This document shows, piece after piece, positions 1 to 5,507 of a stretch of DNA of 5,685 bases. The position numbers and the translations under genes were made by a program. This stretch comes from JAVVEG01 sp041689205 (GTDB lineage: Bacteria; Pseudomonadota; Gammaproteobacteria; Pseudomonadales; Pseudohongiellaceae). The first letter of the stretch is position 1. Every line of letters begins with the position of its first letter. Where the stretch lies: assembly GCA_041689205.1 (NCBI GenBank), contig JBDNGQ010000090.1, forward strand, positions 1 through 5,685, written 5' to 3'. Below the pieces are notes generated by a model. It was not told the DNA's origin. It searched no databases and saw nothing but the letters and a program-made list of their open reading frames with translations.

Positions 1-395
1 AGGCTGATGGTGCCGCTTTCGGCGCAGGTGCCAATGATGGGCAGGTGCAGGAACATGCCAGCGTTGAGCTCCTCGATCATAGGATTGCCGAAATTCACGG
101 TGCACTGTGTGTCGCCGCTGGACAGTTCCAGTCGGGACAGGGCATAGTTTTCTATCTGCACACGTTTCGCTCTGATCTCCCCCCAGGTCACTCTTGCGTC
201 CGGGATGCTATTGCCAGTTCCGTTTCCAGCTCCGTCAATGCCGACCGCCAGTTCCATATCTCGAACCGCAATCAACCAGTGTCCGTTAACCTGTGTGCCG
301 TCGAATCGCAGCTCGAGATAACTGTCGCTCAGACTGTGACCGAAACTGATTCCGGGAACGATGAGAGCCGCAAGCAGCAGCGCACGCAATATCAC
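1..395 (-). CDS. HupE/UreJ-family membrane protein, N-terminal exported part (partial, runs off the window)
   Basis: The first 131 codons are visible; the membrane-spanning part would lie beyond base 1. Residues 1-19 form a signal peptide (basic R4, then a hydrophobic stretch ending near SFG). The likely mature protein starts HSLSDSYLELRFDG, followed by GHWLIAVRDMELAVGID and VTWGEI. From memory this is the pattern of the extracytoplasmic N-terminal domain of larger HupE/UreJ proteins (SDSYL, W-x-IALRDL, ITWGEL). C98 and C124 could form a disulfide. The start is GTG at 393-395, overlapping the TPR stop as GTGA and preceded by AGGAG seven bases upstream; no ATG lies nearby in frame. HupE/UreJ proteins are associated with nickel or cobalt permeases, but substrates of this longer subtype are not established. 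The family call is fairly firm; the transport role is inference. Confidence 0.75.
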   Translation of the reverse strand, partial: MILRALLLAALIVPGISFGHSLSDSYLELRFDGTQVNGHWLIAVRDMELAVGIDGAGNGTGNSIPDARVTWGEIRAKRVQIENYALSRLELSSGDTQCTVNFGNPMIEELNAGMFLHLPIIGTCAESGTIS

Positions 396-1720
396 AGTGG
401 CACTCCTGTCGAGGTGTGATCGGTATCATGCGGGGGAAGAACAGCGACCAGGCGCACATCTTCGGTGCCAGCCGCATCTACCCATCGGGCGATCTCAGTC
501 AGAAGCCGTGAATCCGCAGCTGCGCTCGCAGCCTGGGCGAGCAACAAAGTGTCAGATGGCTCTTTTTGCAGCGCCCAGTTCTCCCGCGCCGACAGCAGCG
601 CCGATTCTGAATCGTGCAGCACATTCAGAGCAAAGCGGGCGTACTCCTTGTGCGGCGCTTCCTCACGCAGGAATGCGTTCTGGAAAAATAGATTCAGTTC
701 GTGCACGTGCTCCTGTCCCTGAGTTTGAGCGCCGGGCTCGGAACTCGCCAGCAGCGCCTCGGTCTGGATAATTTTCAATTCGGTGCTGATGCCGTCCTCA
801 GGCTGCGTAATCAACAGGGCAACTGCATCCGCCGGACGCCCCGCCTCCATAAGCAGGGTGGCATAGTGCACCAGCACATAAGCGCTGTCCGGTGATACCT
901 GGAGCGCGCTCTGGTAATGGCGTTCGGCCTCCTGGTTGCGTCCGAGTCGATGGGCAATGTTAGCGGCCGTTATCTGGAGTTCGACATAGTCCTGCGGAAT
1001 GAGCTCAGGACCCCGAGCGAGTCTGGTATTGATGGCGGTGAGACTCGCTTGCGCGTTGCCGGTAAGGCTGTCTACCTGGGTCTGGCAGTTCAGCGCTATT
1101 TCATAGCGGACCAGGGCGCGCAGGCTCTCACAGCTGTCGCTGGCGGTCTCGTAGTCAGCCGTTACCAGGCTTATCTGAGCCCTCATCAACAGGGCTTGAG
1201 CATTTCCCGGTTCGATCGCCAGCGCGCGCTCCAGTTCTGCGAGCGCCTGCTGAAATTCATGACCATGCTGCAGAACTGCCGCCGTCAGGATGTGAATAAG
1301 AGGTGGTTTTCGCAGCTCGTCCGGCCAGCGCTCCAGCACAGCCAGAGTATGGCCATAGGCGCGCGGGTCCTGTTCCCTTACCGCAATCTGGTAGGCGGCG
1401 AGTGCCTGCTGCAGCAGCAGAGCCTGTGCTTGTGTTGCCGAGGTGCCCGGGGCTGAGCTTGCCTGGTCCGAAGCGGCAGCATTGACTCGGCTGTCGTTCG
1501 TCCGAAGTTCTTGCGCCCGAAGGTCTTTGGAAAGTGCCACAATGGCGCCCGGGAGCCTTTCGACAAGGGTAGCGTCGTCCTGAGGAACAAAAGGCTGGGC
1601 ATTGCCGAAGGCCGACGATAACAGCAGCACAACGACGATGAGGGAGCCGACGATTTGAGTGATCCCATGCGCCAGCAGAGGGCGATGGGAGCAGGAACTG
1701 GGTCGCGTAGATAATTCCAT
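392..1720 (-). CDS. Membrane-anchored or exported tetratricopeptide-repeat protein
   Basis: This 442-residue protein starts at ATG 1718-1720. Residues about 20-41 are strongly hydrophobic (GSLIVVVLLLSSAFGNAQ) after a basic, His/Arg-containing N-terminus, giving a signal peptide or signal anchor; most of the protein should be periplasmic. Residues 45-105 are low-complexity and Ala/Gln/Ser-rich, a likely linker. TPR-like helix pairs follow at about 142-176 (QQALAELERALAIEPGNAQ), 176-210, and 249-316 (NQEAERHYQSALQVSPDSA, then GRPADAVALL). The C-terminal part (320-430) is also helical and Ala/Leu-rich. TPR proteins scaffold protein-protein contacts; no catalytic motif is seen. It lies downstream of the DUF4331 gene and overlaps the HupE-like gene by four bases, so a scaffold for those envelope partners is plausible. 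The Shine-Dalgarno match is weak (AGG about five bases before ATG). The TPR call is firm; the partner assignment is inference. Confidence 0.85.
   Translation of the reverse strand: MELSTRPSSCSHRPLLAHGITQIVGSLIVVVLLLSSAFGNAQPFVPQDDATLVERLPGAIVALSKDLRAQELRTNDSRVNAAASDQASSAPGTSATQAQALLLQQALAAYQIAVREQDPRAYGHTLAVLERWPDELRKPPLIHILTAAVLQHGHEFQQALAELERALAIEPGNAQALLMRAQISLVTADYETASDSCESLRALVRYEIALNCQTQVDSLTGNAQASLTAINTRLARGPELIPQDYVELQITAANIAHRLGRNQEAERHYQSALQVSPDSAYVLVHYATLLMEAGRPADAVALLITQPEDGISTELKIIQTEALLASSEPGAQTQGQEHVHELNLFFQNAFLREEAPHKEYARFALNVLHDSESALLSARENWALQKEPSDTLLLAQAASAAADSRLLTEIARWVDAAGTEDVRLVAVLPPHDTDHTSTGVPL
403..407 (-). promoter_or_regulatory. Ribosome binding site for the HupE-like gene (inside the TPR gene)
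   Basis: AGGAG on the minus strand lies seven bases before the GTG start at 395, within the last codons of the TPR gene. It decides the GTG start and, with the GTGA stop/start overlap, suggests translational coupling of the two genes. Confidence 0.65.
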
Positions 1721-1813
1721 TTCTGCCTGGATTCCTTAGGGTTCAGGGATTGCTTCCTGCGATTTATTGCCTGGCGCTTGTATCCCGCTGAAGCACGGCA
1801 CAGACAAGGTCAG

Positions 1814-1833
1814 GCCGGGCGTCCCTGCCCGGC
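1814..1833 (-). other. GC-rich hairpin between the DUF4331 and TPR genes
   Basis: A perfect 7-bp stem (GCCGGGC/GCCCGGC) encloses a 6-base loop in the 162-bp gap between the DUF4331 stop and the TPR start. No U-run follows on either strand, so it is not a standard intrinsic terminator. It could be an RNA-stabilising or processing hairpin at the 3' end of the DUF4331 message, or a partial attenuator lowering expression of the downstream genes. The structure is read directly; the role is inference. Confidence 0.4.
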
Positions 1834-1882
1834 AGATTGATCATCAGACCTTTGCAATCCAACGCGCTTGCGTAATTTGTAT

Positions 1883-3310
1883 TCAGTTGCCGCCAGCTCC
1901 TGGCAACGGAGTATTCAGGTACGGGAATGTCGTTCTGAAATCGGCGGCAGTCGTGGTGGTCTGGTCAGTGAAAGGCGCGGTATTGTTAGGGGCTACCGCA
2001 GGGTCGGTAATCAGCGCTCCCATCAGGACCCGCAGCAGTATGTCGACGACGTCATCACCGGGACGGCGGCCATTCGGGAAGCCTGCCGTATCGTTTGCGA
2101 GTACGCCCAGATTCATCTGTTGCGCAGCAGGCACTGGCGCGATGCTGGTGTTCAGGCGCAGCATTTCACTGCGGGGGAACATGTTGCTCGCGACATTTTG
2201 CGGCGTATTAAGCCCTTGTACACCGCCGACCGCCATCACCAGATCCGAACGGGGGAAGTTCTTCGGGGCCACAGCACCGGCATCCGAGAACAGCAGTTCG
2301 AGAAGAAAGGGCAGGGTCGGGTAAAGCACGTAATCCGCAAATTGAGCATCATCCTTCGGATGACTGCTGTTGAATTTATCTTTGTCAGGAAGTCCAATGA
2401 CCACTTCGTTGATCAGAGGGAGTCCCAGGCGTGAAAGCTGCAGCTTGTCATTGCCCAGGTCTAAGGTTGAAGTGGTCCAGGCGCCGATGACGGGATCACT
2501 TCCGACCAGGCAGCTCATGGGCACTTCCACGGCCAGAGTCGTGATGTTTTTGCTGGCAAGCGGATTTCCTACCGCATCGGGGGCACCTAGTGGATTCAGA
2601 TTAACCAGGTCAAAAAGGGGCCCGATATTGACCGCAAAGCCTTCTTGTCTTTGACCGACGAAAACCTTTCCCTGTCCGCTGCAGCCAGGAATCGTGATAG
2701 CCCAGATGTGGTTATCAGCGTAGGTAGCATAATTGGGTATCGATTTGGTGCCGATATTGTCCAGTGGCTTGCGGAAGGTCATTCCTCCGCCGGAAACATT
2801 GCTGACACCCTGACCAGTTCCCGTTTTGGAGTTACCGCTGATCACTTTGAGTGTGTATTCCTGCCGTGAATTCACGTTCGTCGTATCCGTGGCACCAGGA
2901 CCGACAGGACCCGCATTTACCAATGGGATGGGAATATTTTTGCCTCCAACAGGCACCGTCGCGTTAGCGCGCAGCGTGGTGAAGTCGAAAGTAAAGGTGA
3001 TGTCTTCCATTGAATCGCCATTATTGTCTACATGTATTTCGTAACGCCCCGAAGTCTCGAGGTCGAAGTAGTTCGGACCACCGCATGGCTCCTGCAAGGG
3101 ATAATAATTCGCGATCAGGGTGACATAGTTTTCACGGCCGGGTTCATAGCTGCGGAACATGTACAGGTCGGTACCATCCAGTTTCGGCAGTGCTGTGATA
3201 AGTGGCGCTTCCCGGTGACTCGACGCATGGGTCAGGGCGGCGCTGCCCAAAACGACAGCGGCAATTGCGCCACTCAGGTAACGCTTTCGTAACAGTGATA
3301 GATTATTCAT
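1883..3310 (-). CDS. Secreted DUF4331-family protein
   Basis: This 475-residue protein has a clear signal peptide (MNNLSLLRKR, hydrophobic core 12-26, cleavage near THA|SSHREAP). DUF4331 landmarks in order: SSHREAPLI at 30-38, DGTDLYMFRSYE at 45-56, DNNGDSMEDITFTFDF at 95-110, ADNHIWAI at 198-205, GQRQEGFAVNIGPLFDL at 219-235, FPNGRRPGDDVVDILLRV at 411-428 and FPYLNTPLPG at 462-471. The acidic DNNGDSMED run resembles a calcium-binding loop. Cysteines are C76, C210 and C267. The length and the preserved C-terminal FPYL-x-TP-x-PG motif indicate a full-length protein. The ATG at 3308-3310 has AGGA seven bases upstream. The family has no established biochemical function. It is the first gene of a same-strand set with TPR and HupE-like genes and diverges from the sensor kinase gene. 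The family call is firm; function is unknown. Confidence 0.92.
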   Translation of the reverse strand: MNNLSLLRKRYLSGAIAAVVLGSAALTHASSHREAPLITALPKLDGTDLYMFRSYEPGRENYVTLIANYYPLQEPCGGPNYFDLETSGRYEIHVDNNGDSMEDITFTFDFTTLRANATVPVGGKNIPIPLVNAGPVGPGATDTTNVNSRQEYTLKVISGNSKTGTGQGVSNVSGGGMTFRKPLDNIGTKSIPNYATYADNHIWAITIPGCSGQGKVFVGQRQEGFAVNIGPLFDLVNLNPLGAPDAVGNPLASKNITTLAVEVPMSCLVGSDPVIGAWTTSTLDLGNDKLQLSRLGLPLINEVVIGLPDKDKFNSSHPKDDAQFADYVLYPTLPFLLELLFSDAGAVAPKNFPRSDLVMAVGGVQGLNTPQNVASNMFPRSEMLRLNTSIAPVPAAQQMNLGVLANDTAGFPNGRRPGDDVVDILLRVLMGALITDPAVAPNNTAPFTDQTTTTAADFRTTFPYLNTPLPGAGGN

Positions 3311-3368
3311 ATCGACATCCTATGGGTAGAGTACTTAAAATTTTCAAATTAAGTGTTTACGTTCCAGA

Positions 3369-3397
3369 ATTACAAGTTAAGCAGAAAGCAACTTGAA
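3369..3397 (-). promoter_or_regulatory. Candidate DUF4331 promoter with overlapping inverted repeat
   Basis: On the minus strand, TGTAAT (3369-3374, 5 of 6 to TATAAT) is a possible -10 box, 17 bases from TTCAAG (3392-3397), a poor -35 box (3 of 6). This would start transcription about 50 bases before the DUF4331 ATG. The inverted repeat CAAGTT (3373-3378) / AACTTG (3390-3395), 11-base spacer, overlaps both boxes, as an operator would. The promoter is a weak call by eye; the repeat is exact. Confidence 0.3.
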
Positions 3398-3436
3398 ACC
3401 GGGAAATTACTTGATCAGATAGGGAACGTATGTGCG

Positions 3437-3466
3437 TTATTACGCATTGAAATGCAAACGTAATAA
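3437..3466. repeat. Inverted repeat with nested palindrome, candidate operator
   Basis: TTATTACG (3437-3444) and CGTAATAA (3459-3466) are perfect 8-bp arms around a 14-base spacer. The spacer holds a second small dyad, CATT-ga-AATG (3445-3454), leaving CAAA unpaired on one side. No T-run follows on either strand, so a terminator is unlikely. Its place upstream of both divergent genes favours a protein-binding site. Confidence 0.4.
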
Positions 3467-3499
3467 AAATGGAACGCGAACCACAGATCAGGCATTATT

Positions 3500-3514
3500 A
3501 GCGCCCTGAGCGCT
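3500..3514. repeat. Short GC-rich inverted repeat
   Basis: AGCGC (3500-3504) and GCGCT (3510-3514) are perfect 5-bp arms around a 5-base loop, in the middle of the divergent control region. It is short enough to be chance; no role can be assigned. Confidence 0.2.
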
Positions 3515-3544
3515 GACACCTGAAGCTTATTCACATACACCAGC

Positions 3545-3565
3545 TGCGATAATAACTTGCAAGTT
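3545..3565 (+). promoter_or_regulatory. Candidate kinase promoter (extended -10) abutting a perfect 12-bp palindrome
   Basis: TGCGATAAT (3545-3553) fits an extended -10 element (TG-n-GATAAT, 5 of 6 to TATAAT); no good -35 box lies upstream, which is tolerated by extended -10 promoters. Immediately after it is the perfect palindrome AACTTGCAAGTT (3554-3565), which would span the transcription start, a usual repressor position. Its half-site is the same as in the repeat at 3373-3395. The palindrome is exact; the promoter is inferred by eye. Confidence 0.35.
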
Positions 3566-3572
3566 CCAGGGC

Positions 3573-3591
3573 CTTACCATGCTAAGGTAAG
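3573..3591 (+). other. Small leader hairpin upstream of the kinase start
   Basis: CTTACC (3573-3578) and GGTAAG (3586-3591) form a perfect 6-bp stem with a 7-base loop, 39 bases before the kinase ATG. It would be in the 5' leader of the kinase message if transcription starts near 3560. It could equally be a DNA-binding site. No known riboswitch or thermometer pattern is recognised. Confidence 0.25.
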
Positions 3592-3630
3592 AAGAATATC
3601 GGCACGCTCTCAATTCTGGAGAAAGGGTAG

Positions 3631-4752
3631 ATGACTATTGACATTCTCGACGCACTTGCACAGCTCATTGAGCATAAACGCGATGCCTTACTTGCTTCGT
3701 GGCGGGAGCAAGTCCGGGCACTTCCCGCAGCGCGGTATCTGGACGCGCCGACACTCAACGATCACGTCCCGCTTCTGCTGGAAGAGCTTGTAATCGCGCT
3801 GTGAGCCGGGTCGGACGAGACGATAGCCCACGCCCTTATCGACGGCAGTTCGCCCGCCCACGGCTTGCAGCGGGTCAAAGACGCATTCAACATCGAAGAG
3901 GTCGTTGCCGAGTACAACATCCTGCGTGGCTGTATCCACGACCTGGCCGAGCTAAACGGTTTGAGCATGCAGGGCATGCCGTTCCAGGTCCTCAACCGTG
4001 TCCTGAACGGAGCGATCGGGTCGGCCGTGCGTTCGTTCGCTATTCAGAAGGCACTCGAAGTTCAGCACCGCCGAGAGGAGTATCTGGCATTCGTGGCCCA
4101 CGACCTTCGCACGCCACTGAGCGCCATTTCACTAACCGCGCGGCTGCTCGAAATGCTCCTTACGAGAAGCCGCTCCGAAACGCCGGAGATGAGTCAGAAG
4201 TTCAAGACCCTCAACCGGAACGTGCAGCACCTTCAGGATTTAGTCGGGAAGGTGCTTCAGGAGAACATGAACCTGGAGACCGAGGTTGGCGTCAAGTTGG
4301 AGCGCCGACGATTTGACTTGTGGCCATTGGTTGAAGCCCTTATTCACGATCTCCACCCGGTAGCCGGGACAGACTCGACACTGATGATCAACCTGATTCC
4401 GGAGGACTTCGTTGTCTACGCCGATGCCAGCTTGGTGCGACGTGTGTTCCAGAACCTGATCGCTAACGCGATCTCCTACACCCCGCGCGGAGAAGTCGTC
4501 ATCGGGGCGAGCATGACGGGCGAGGGTGGCGCCGAGTGTTTCGTGAGCGACAATGGCGAGGGCATAGCGGAGGATCGCCTCCGCACCGTGTTCGACACGC
4601 ACGAGACGGACCCCGAACGGCAGAACGGCCTGGGCCTTGGTCTGGCCATCGTCAAGACTTTCGTCGAGGCTCACGAAGGGGTGGTGACCGTGGAGAGCGA
4701 GCTCGGCGTCGGCTCGATATTTCGGTTTATACTTCCCGGACAACACAGTTAG
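3631..4752 (+). pseudogene. Soluble RsbRD-type sensor histidine kinase, interrupted by an in-frame TGA
   Basis: Reading from ATG 3631 (GGAG nine bases upstream, an in-frame TAG directly before it) gives 373 residues with one internal stop, TGA at 3802-3804 (codon 58). Residues about 8-140 match the RsbRD N-terminal domain pattern (W-R-E-Q-V, LNDHVPLLLEEL, then past the stop GSDETI, FNIEEVVAEYNILR). The catalytic core is complete: H-box FVAHDLRTPLSAI with phosphoacceptor H157, N-box QNLIANA with N275 and N279, G1 box SDNGEGI with D307, G2 box GLGLGLAIVK at 333-342, and a G3-like GVGS near the end. There are no membrane segments, so it is cytoplasmic. It would autophosphorylate H157 and pass phosphate to a receiver domain, perhaps the one ending at 5508. 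The stop separates the first 57 residues from the core. In-frame restarts are a TTG at 3865 without a visible ribosome site and an ATG at 3967; the latter would lose most of the sensory domain. A CGA-to-TGA change would explain the stop. A base-call error is equally possible. Confidence 0.75.
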
Positions 4753-4801
4753 CGACAGACTGTTGGAGTCGGGCTTCGCGTCATATCTCTCAAGACTCGG
4801 G

Positions 4802-5392
4802 TCAGGGTTTGCCCCAAACCTCCTCAAGCCGTGCATCCCGTCCGCAGTTCCAGCGGTAGAACCGGTACTGAATGGAGTGCTCCTGATAGTAATCCTGATG
4901 ATAATTCTCGGCTGGATAAAATGCACTGGCTTCGACTACTTCAGTAACAATGGGCGCGGCCAGTCCAGCATTGGCTTCCAGCTCGGCTTTTGAGGCTGTT
5001 GCCAGGCGTTTCTGTTCATCATTATGGAAAAAGACGGCACTGCGATACTGACTGCCCCGGTCACAGAACTGACCACCGGCATCCAGTGGGTCAATATTCT
5101 TCCAGAAAACCTCAAGCAGTTTTTCATAGCTGACTTTGGAAGGATCATAAACAATCTGCACAGCCTCGGTATGTCCGGTGCCGCCGGCAGACACCTGCTC
5201 ATAGCTCGGGGTGGCAACGTGGCCTCCGGTATAGCCCGAGGTGGTCGAGATGACCCCTTCCAGCTTGTCGTAAGGCGGTTCCATGCACCAGAAACAACCG
5301 CCTGCAAAGGTTGCGGTAGCCGTTTGTTGGCCAACGACCAGGGTGCTGAGCAGCAGGGTGACTATTGCGGATACCAGTTTGATTGCGCGCAT
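4802..5392 (-). CDS. msrA: Exported peptide-methionine (S)-S-oxide reductase MsrA
   Basis: This 196-residue protein repairs oxidised methionine by reducing the S-epimer of methionine sulfoxide. Visible MsrA motifs: GGCFWCMEPPYDKLEGV (catalytic C33, second cysteine C36), SGYTGG at 52-57, GTGHTEAVQIVYDP at 71-84, DRGSQYRSAVF at 111-121 and PAENYHQDYY at 160-169. C110 and C183 are candidates for resolving cysteines. Residues 1-22 (MRAIKLVSAIVTLLLSTLVV) form a signal peptide, so it should act in the periplasm, possibly needing an exported electron donor. The ATG at 5390-5392 is chosen over one 20 codons upstream because a perfect AGGAGGT lies six bases before it and the signal peptide begins there. 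It is convergent with the kinase gene (49-bp gap) and follows the receiver-domain gene on the same strand after 115 bp. The family call is very firm. Confidence 0.95.
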   Translation of the reverse strand: MRAIKLVSAIVTLLLSTLVVGQQTATATFAGGCFWCMEPPYDKLEGVISTTSGYTGGHVATPSYEQVSAGGTGHTEAVQIVYDPSKVSYEKLLEVFWKNIDPLDAGGQFCDRGSQYRSAVFFHNDEQKRLATASKAELEANAGLAAPIVTEVVEASAFYPAENYHQDYYQEHSIQYRFYRWNCGRDARLEEVWGKP

Positions 5393-5398
5393 TGTTGT

Positions 5399-5405
5399 AC
5401 CTCCT
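5399..5405 (-). promoter_or_regulatory. Strong ribosome binding site of msrA
   Basis: AGGAGGT on the minus strand, six bases before the ATG at 5392, is a full anti-Shine-Dalgarno match. It places the msrA start 20 codons inside the longest open frame and gives the protein a clean signal peptide. Confidence 0.8.
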
Positions 5406-5428
5406 GAGTACAGTTTCCCATACAAACA

Positions 5429-5472
5429 GACCGCCAAAGCCGTTAACTTCAATTCAGGCCCGGATGGCGGTC
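5429..5472 (-). repeat. Long-spaced inverted repeat upstream of msrA
   Basis: Perfect 8-bp arms, GACCGCCA at 5429-5436 and TGGCGGTC at 5465-5472 (plus-strand reading), are separated by 28 bases. On the minus strand the second arm is followed by TGTTTGTAT, only loosely U-rich. It could be a long-loop terminator for the receiver-domain gene, or an operator for msrA, whose promoter should lie in this gap. I see no convincing sigma-70 promoter here. Confidence 0.3.
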
Positions 5473-5474
5473 AG

Positions 5475-5504
5475 TAAAGCAGCTGCCGTTGGTAATCTGC
5501 TTCA
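5475..5504 (-). terminator. Weak stem-loop just after the receiver-domain gene
   Basis: On the minus strand, TGAAGCAG and CTGCTTTA pair over 8 positions (one G-U pair) around a 14-base loop, starting three bases after the stop codon at 5508. Its position fits a transcript end, but the tail lacks a proper U-run, so it is a weak terminator candidate or an RNA 3'-end stabiliser. Confidence 0.25.
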
Positions 5505-5507
5505 AAG

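Larger units (their letters stand above)
3311..3630. promoter_or_regulatory. Divergent intergenic control region
   Basis: This 320-bp stretch lies between the DUF4331 gene (minus) and the kinase gene (plus) and is much more AT-rich than its flanks, mainly over about 3320-3480. I see no convincing protein gene in it. It is dense in dyad symmetry, with arms at 3373-3378/3390-3395, 3437-3444/3459-3466, 3500-3504/3510-3514, 3554-3565 and 3573-3578/3586-3591. GTTCCAG occurs twice (3361-3367, 3563-3569) and GGAAC twice more on the plus strand (3423-3427, 3471-3475). GGAAC resembles an ECF sigma -35 element, but no matching -10 element was found at proper spacing. It must hold the promoters for both flanking genes. 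Confidence 0.7.

Noticed and set aside
917..1456. Plus-strand open frame opposite the TPR gene
   Set aside because: It is antisense to a well-supported TPR gene, lacks a ribosome site and shows no recognisable domain; other long frames opposite the DUF4331 and kinase genes were dismissed on the same grounds.
3361..3475. ECF sigma promoter based on GGAAC/GTTCC copies
   Set aside because: No -10 element such as GTC or TCTGA is found 15-17 bases from any GGAAC copy in either direction.
3802..3841. Selenocysteine insertion at the kinase TGA
   Set aside because: The only nearby stem (CGATA 3821-3825 with TATCG 3837-3841) is short with an 11-base loop and does not resemble a bacterial SECIS element, and a selenocysteine in this sensory domain has no family precedent that I know.
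3865..4752. A complete 295-residue kinase starting at 3865
   Set aside because: The first codon is TTG with no ribosome site, and clear RsbRD-domain sequence continues upstream in the same frame to ATG 3631, so this is the 3' part of an interrupted gene.
4753..4820. Bidirectional terminator between the kinase and msrA
   Set aside because: GACT/AGTC in the gap is only 4 bp, and GGTTTG-ccc-CAAACC (4806-4820) lies in the last msrA codons without a U-run on either side; too weak to call.
5393..5452. msrA starting 20 codons further upstream at 5452
   Set aside because: The perfect AGGAGGT at 5399-5405 lies inside that extension and the signal peptide begins at the downstream ATG.
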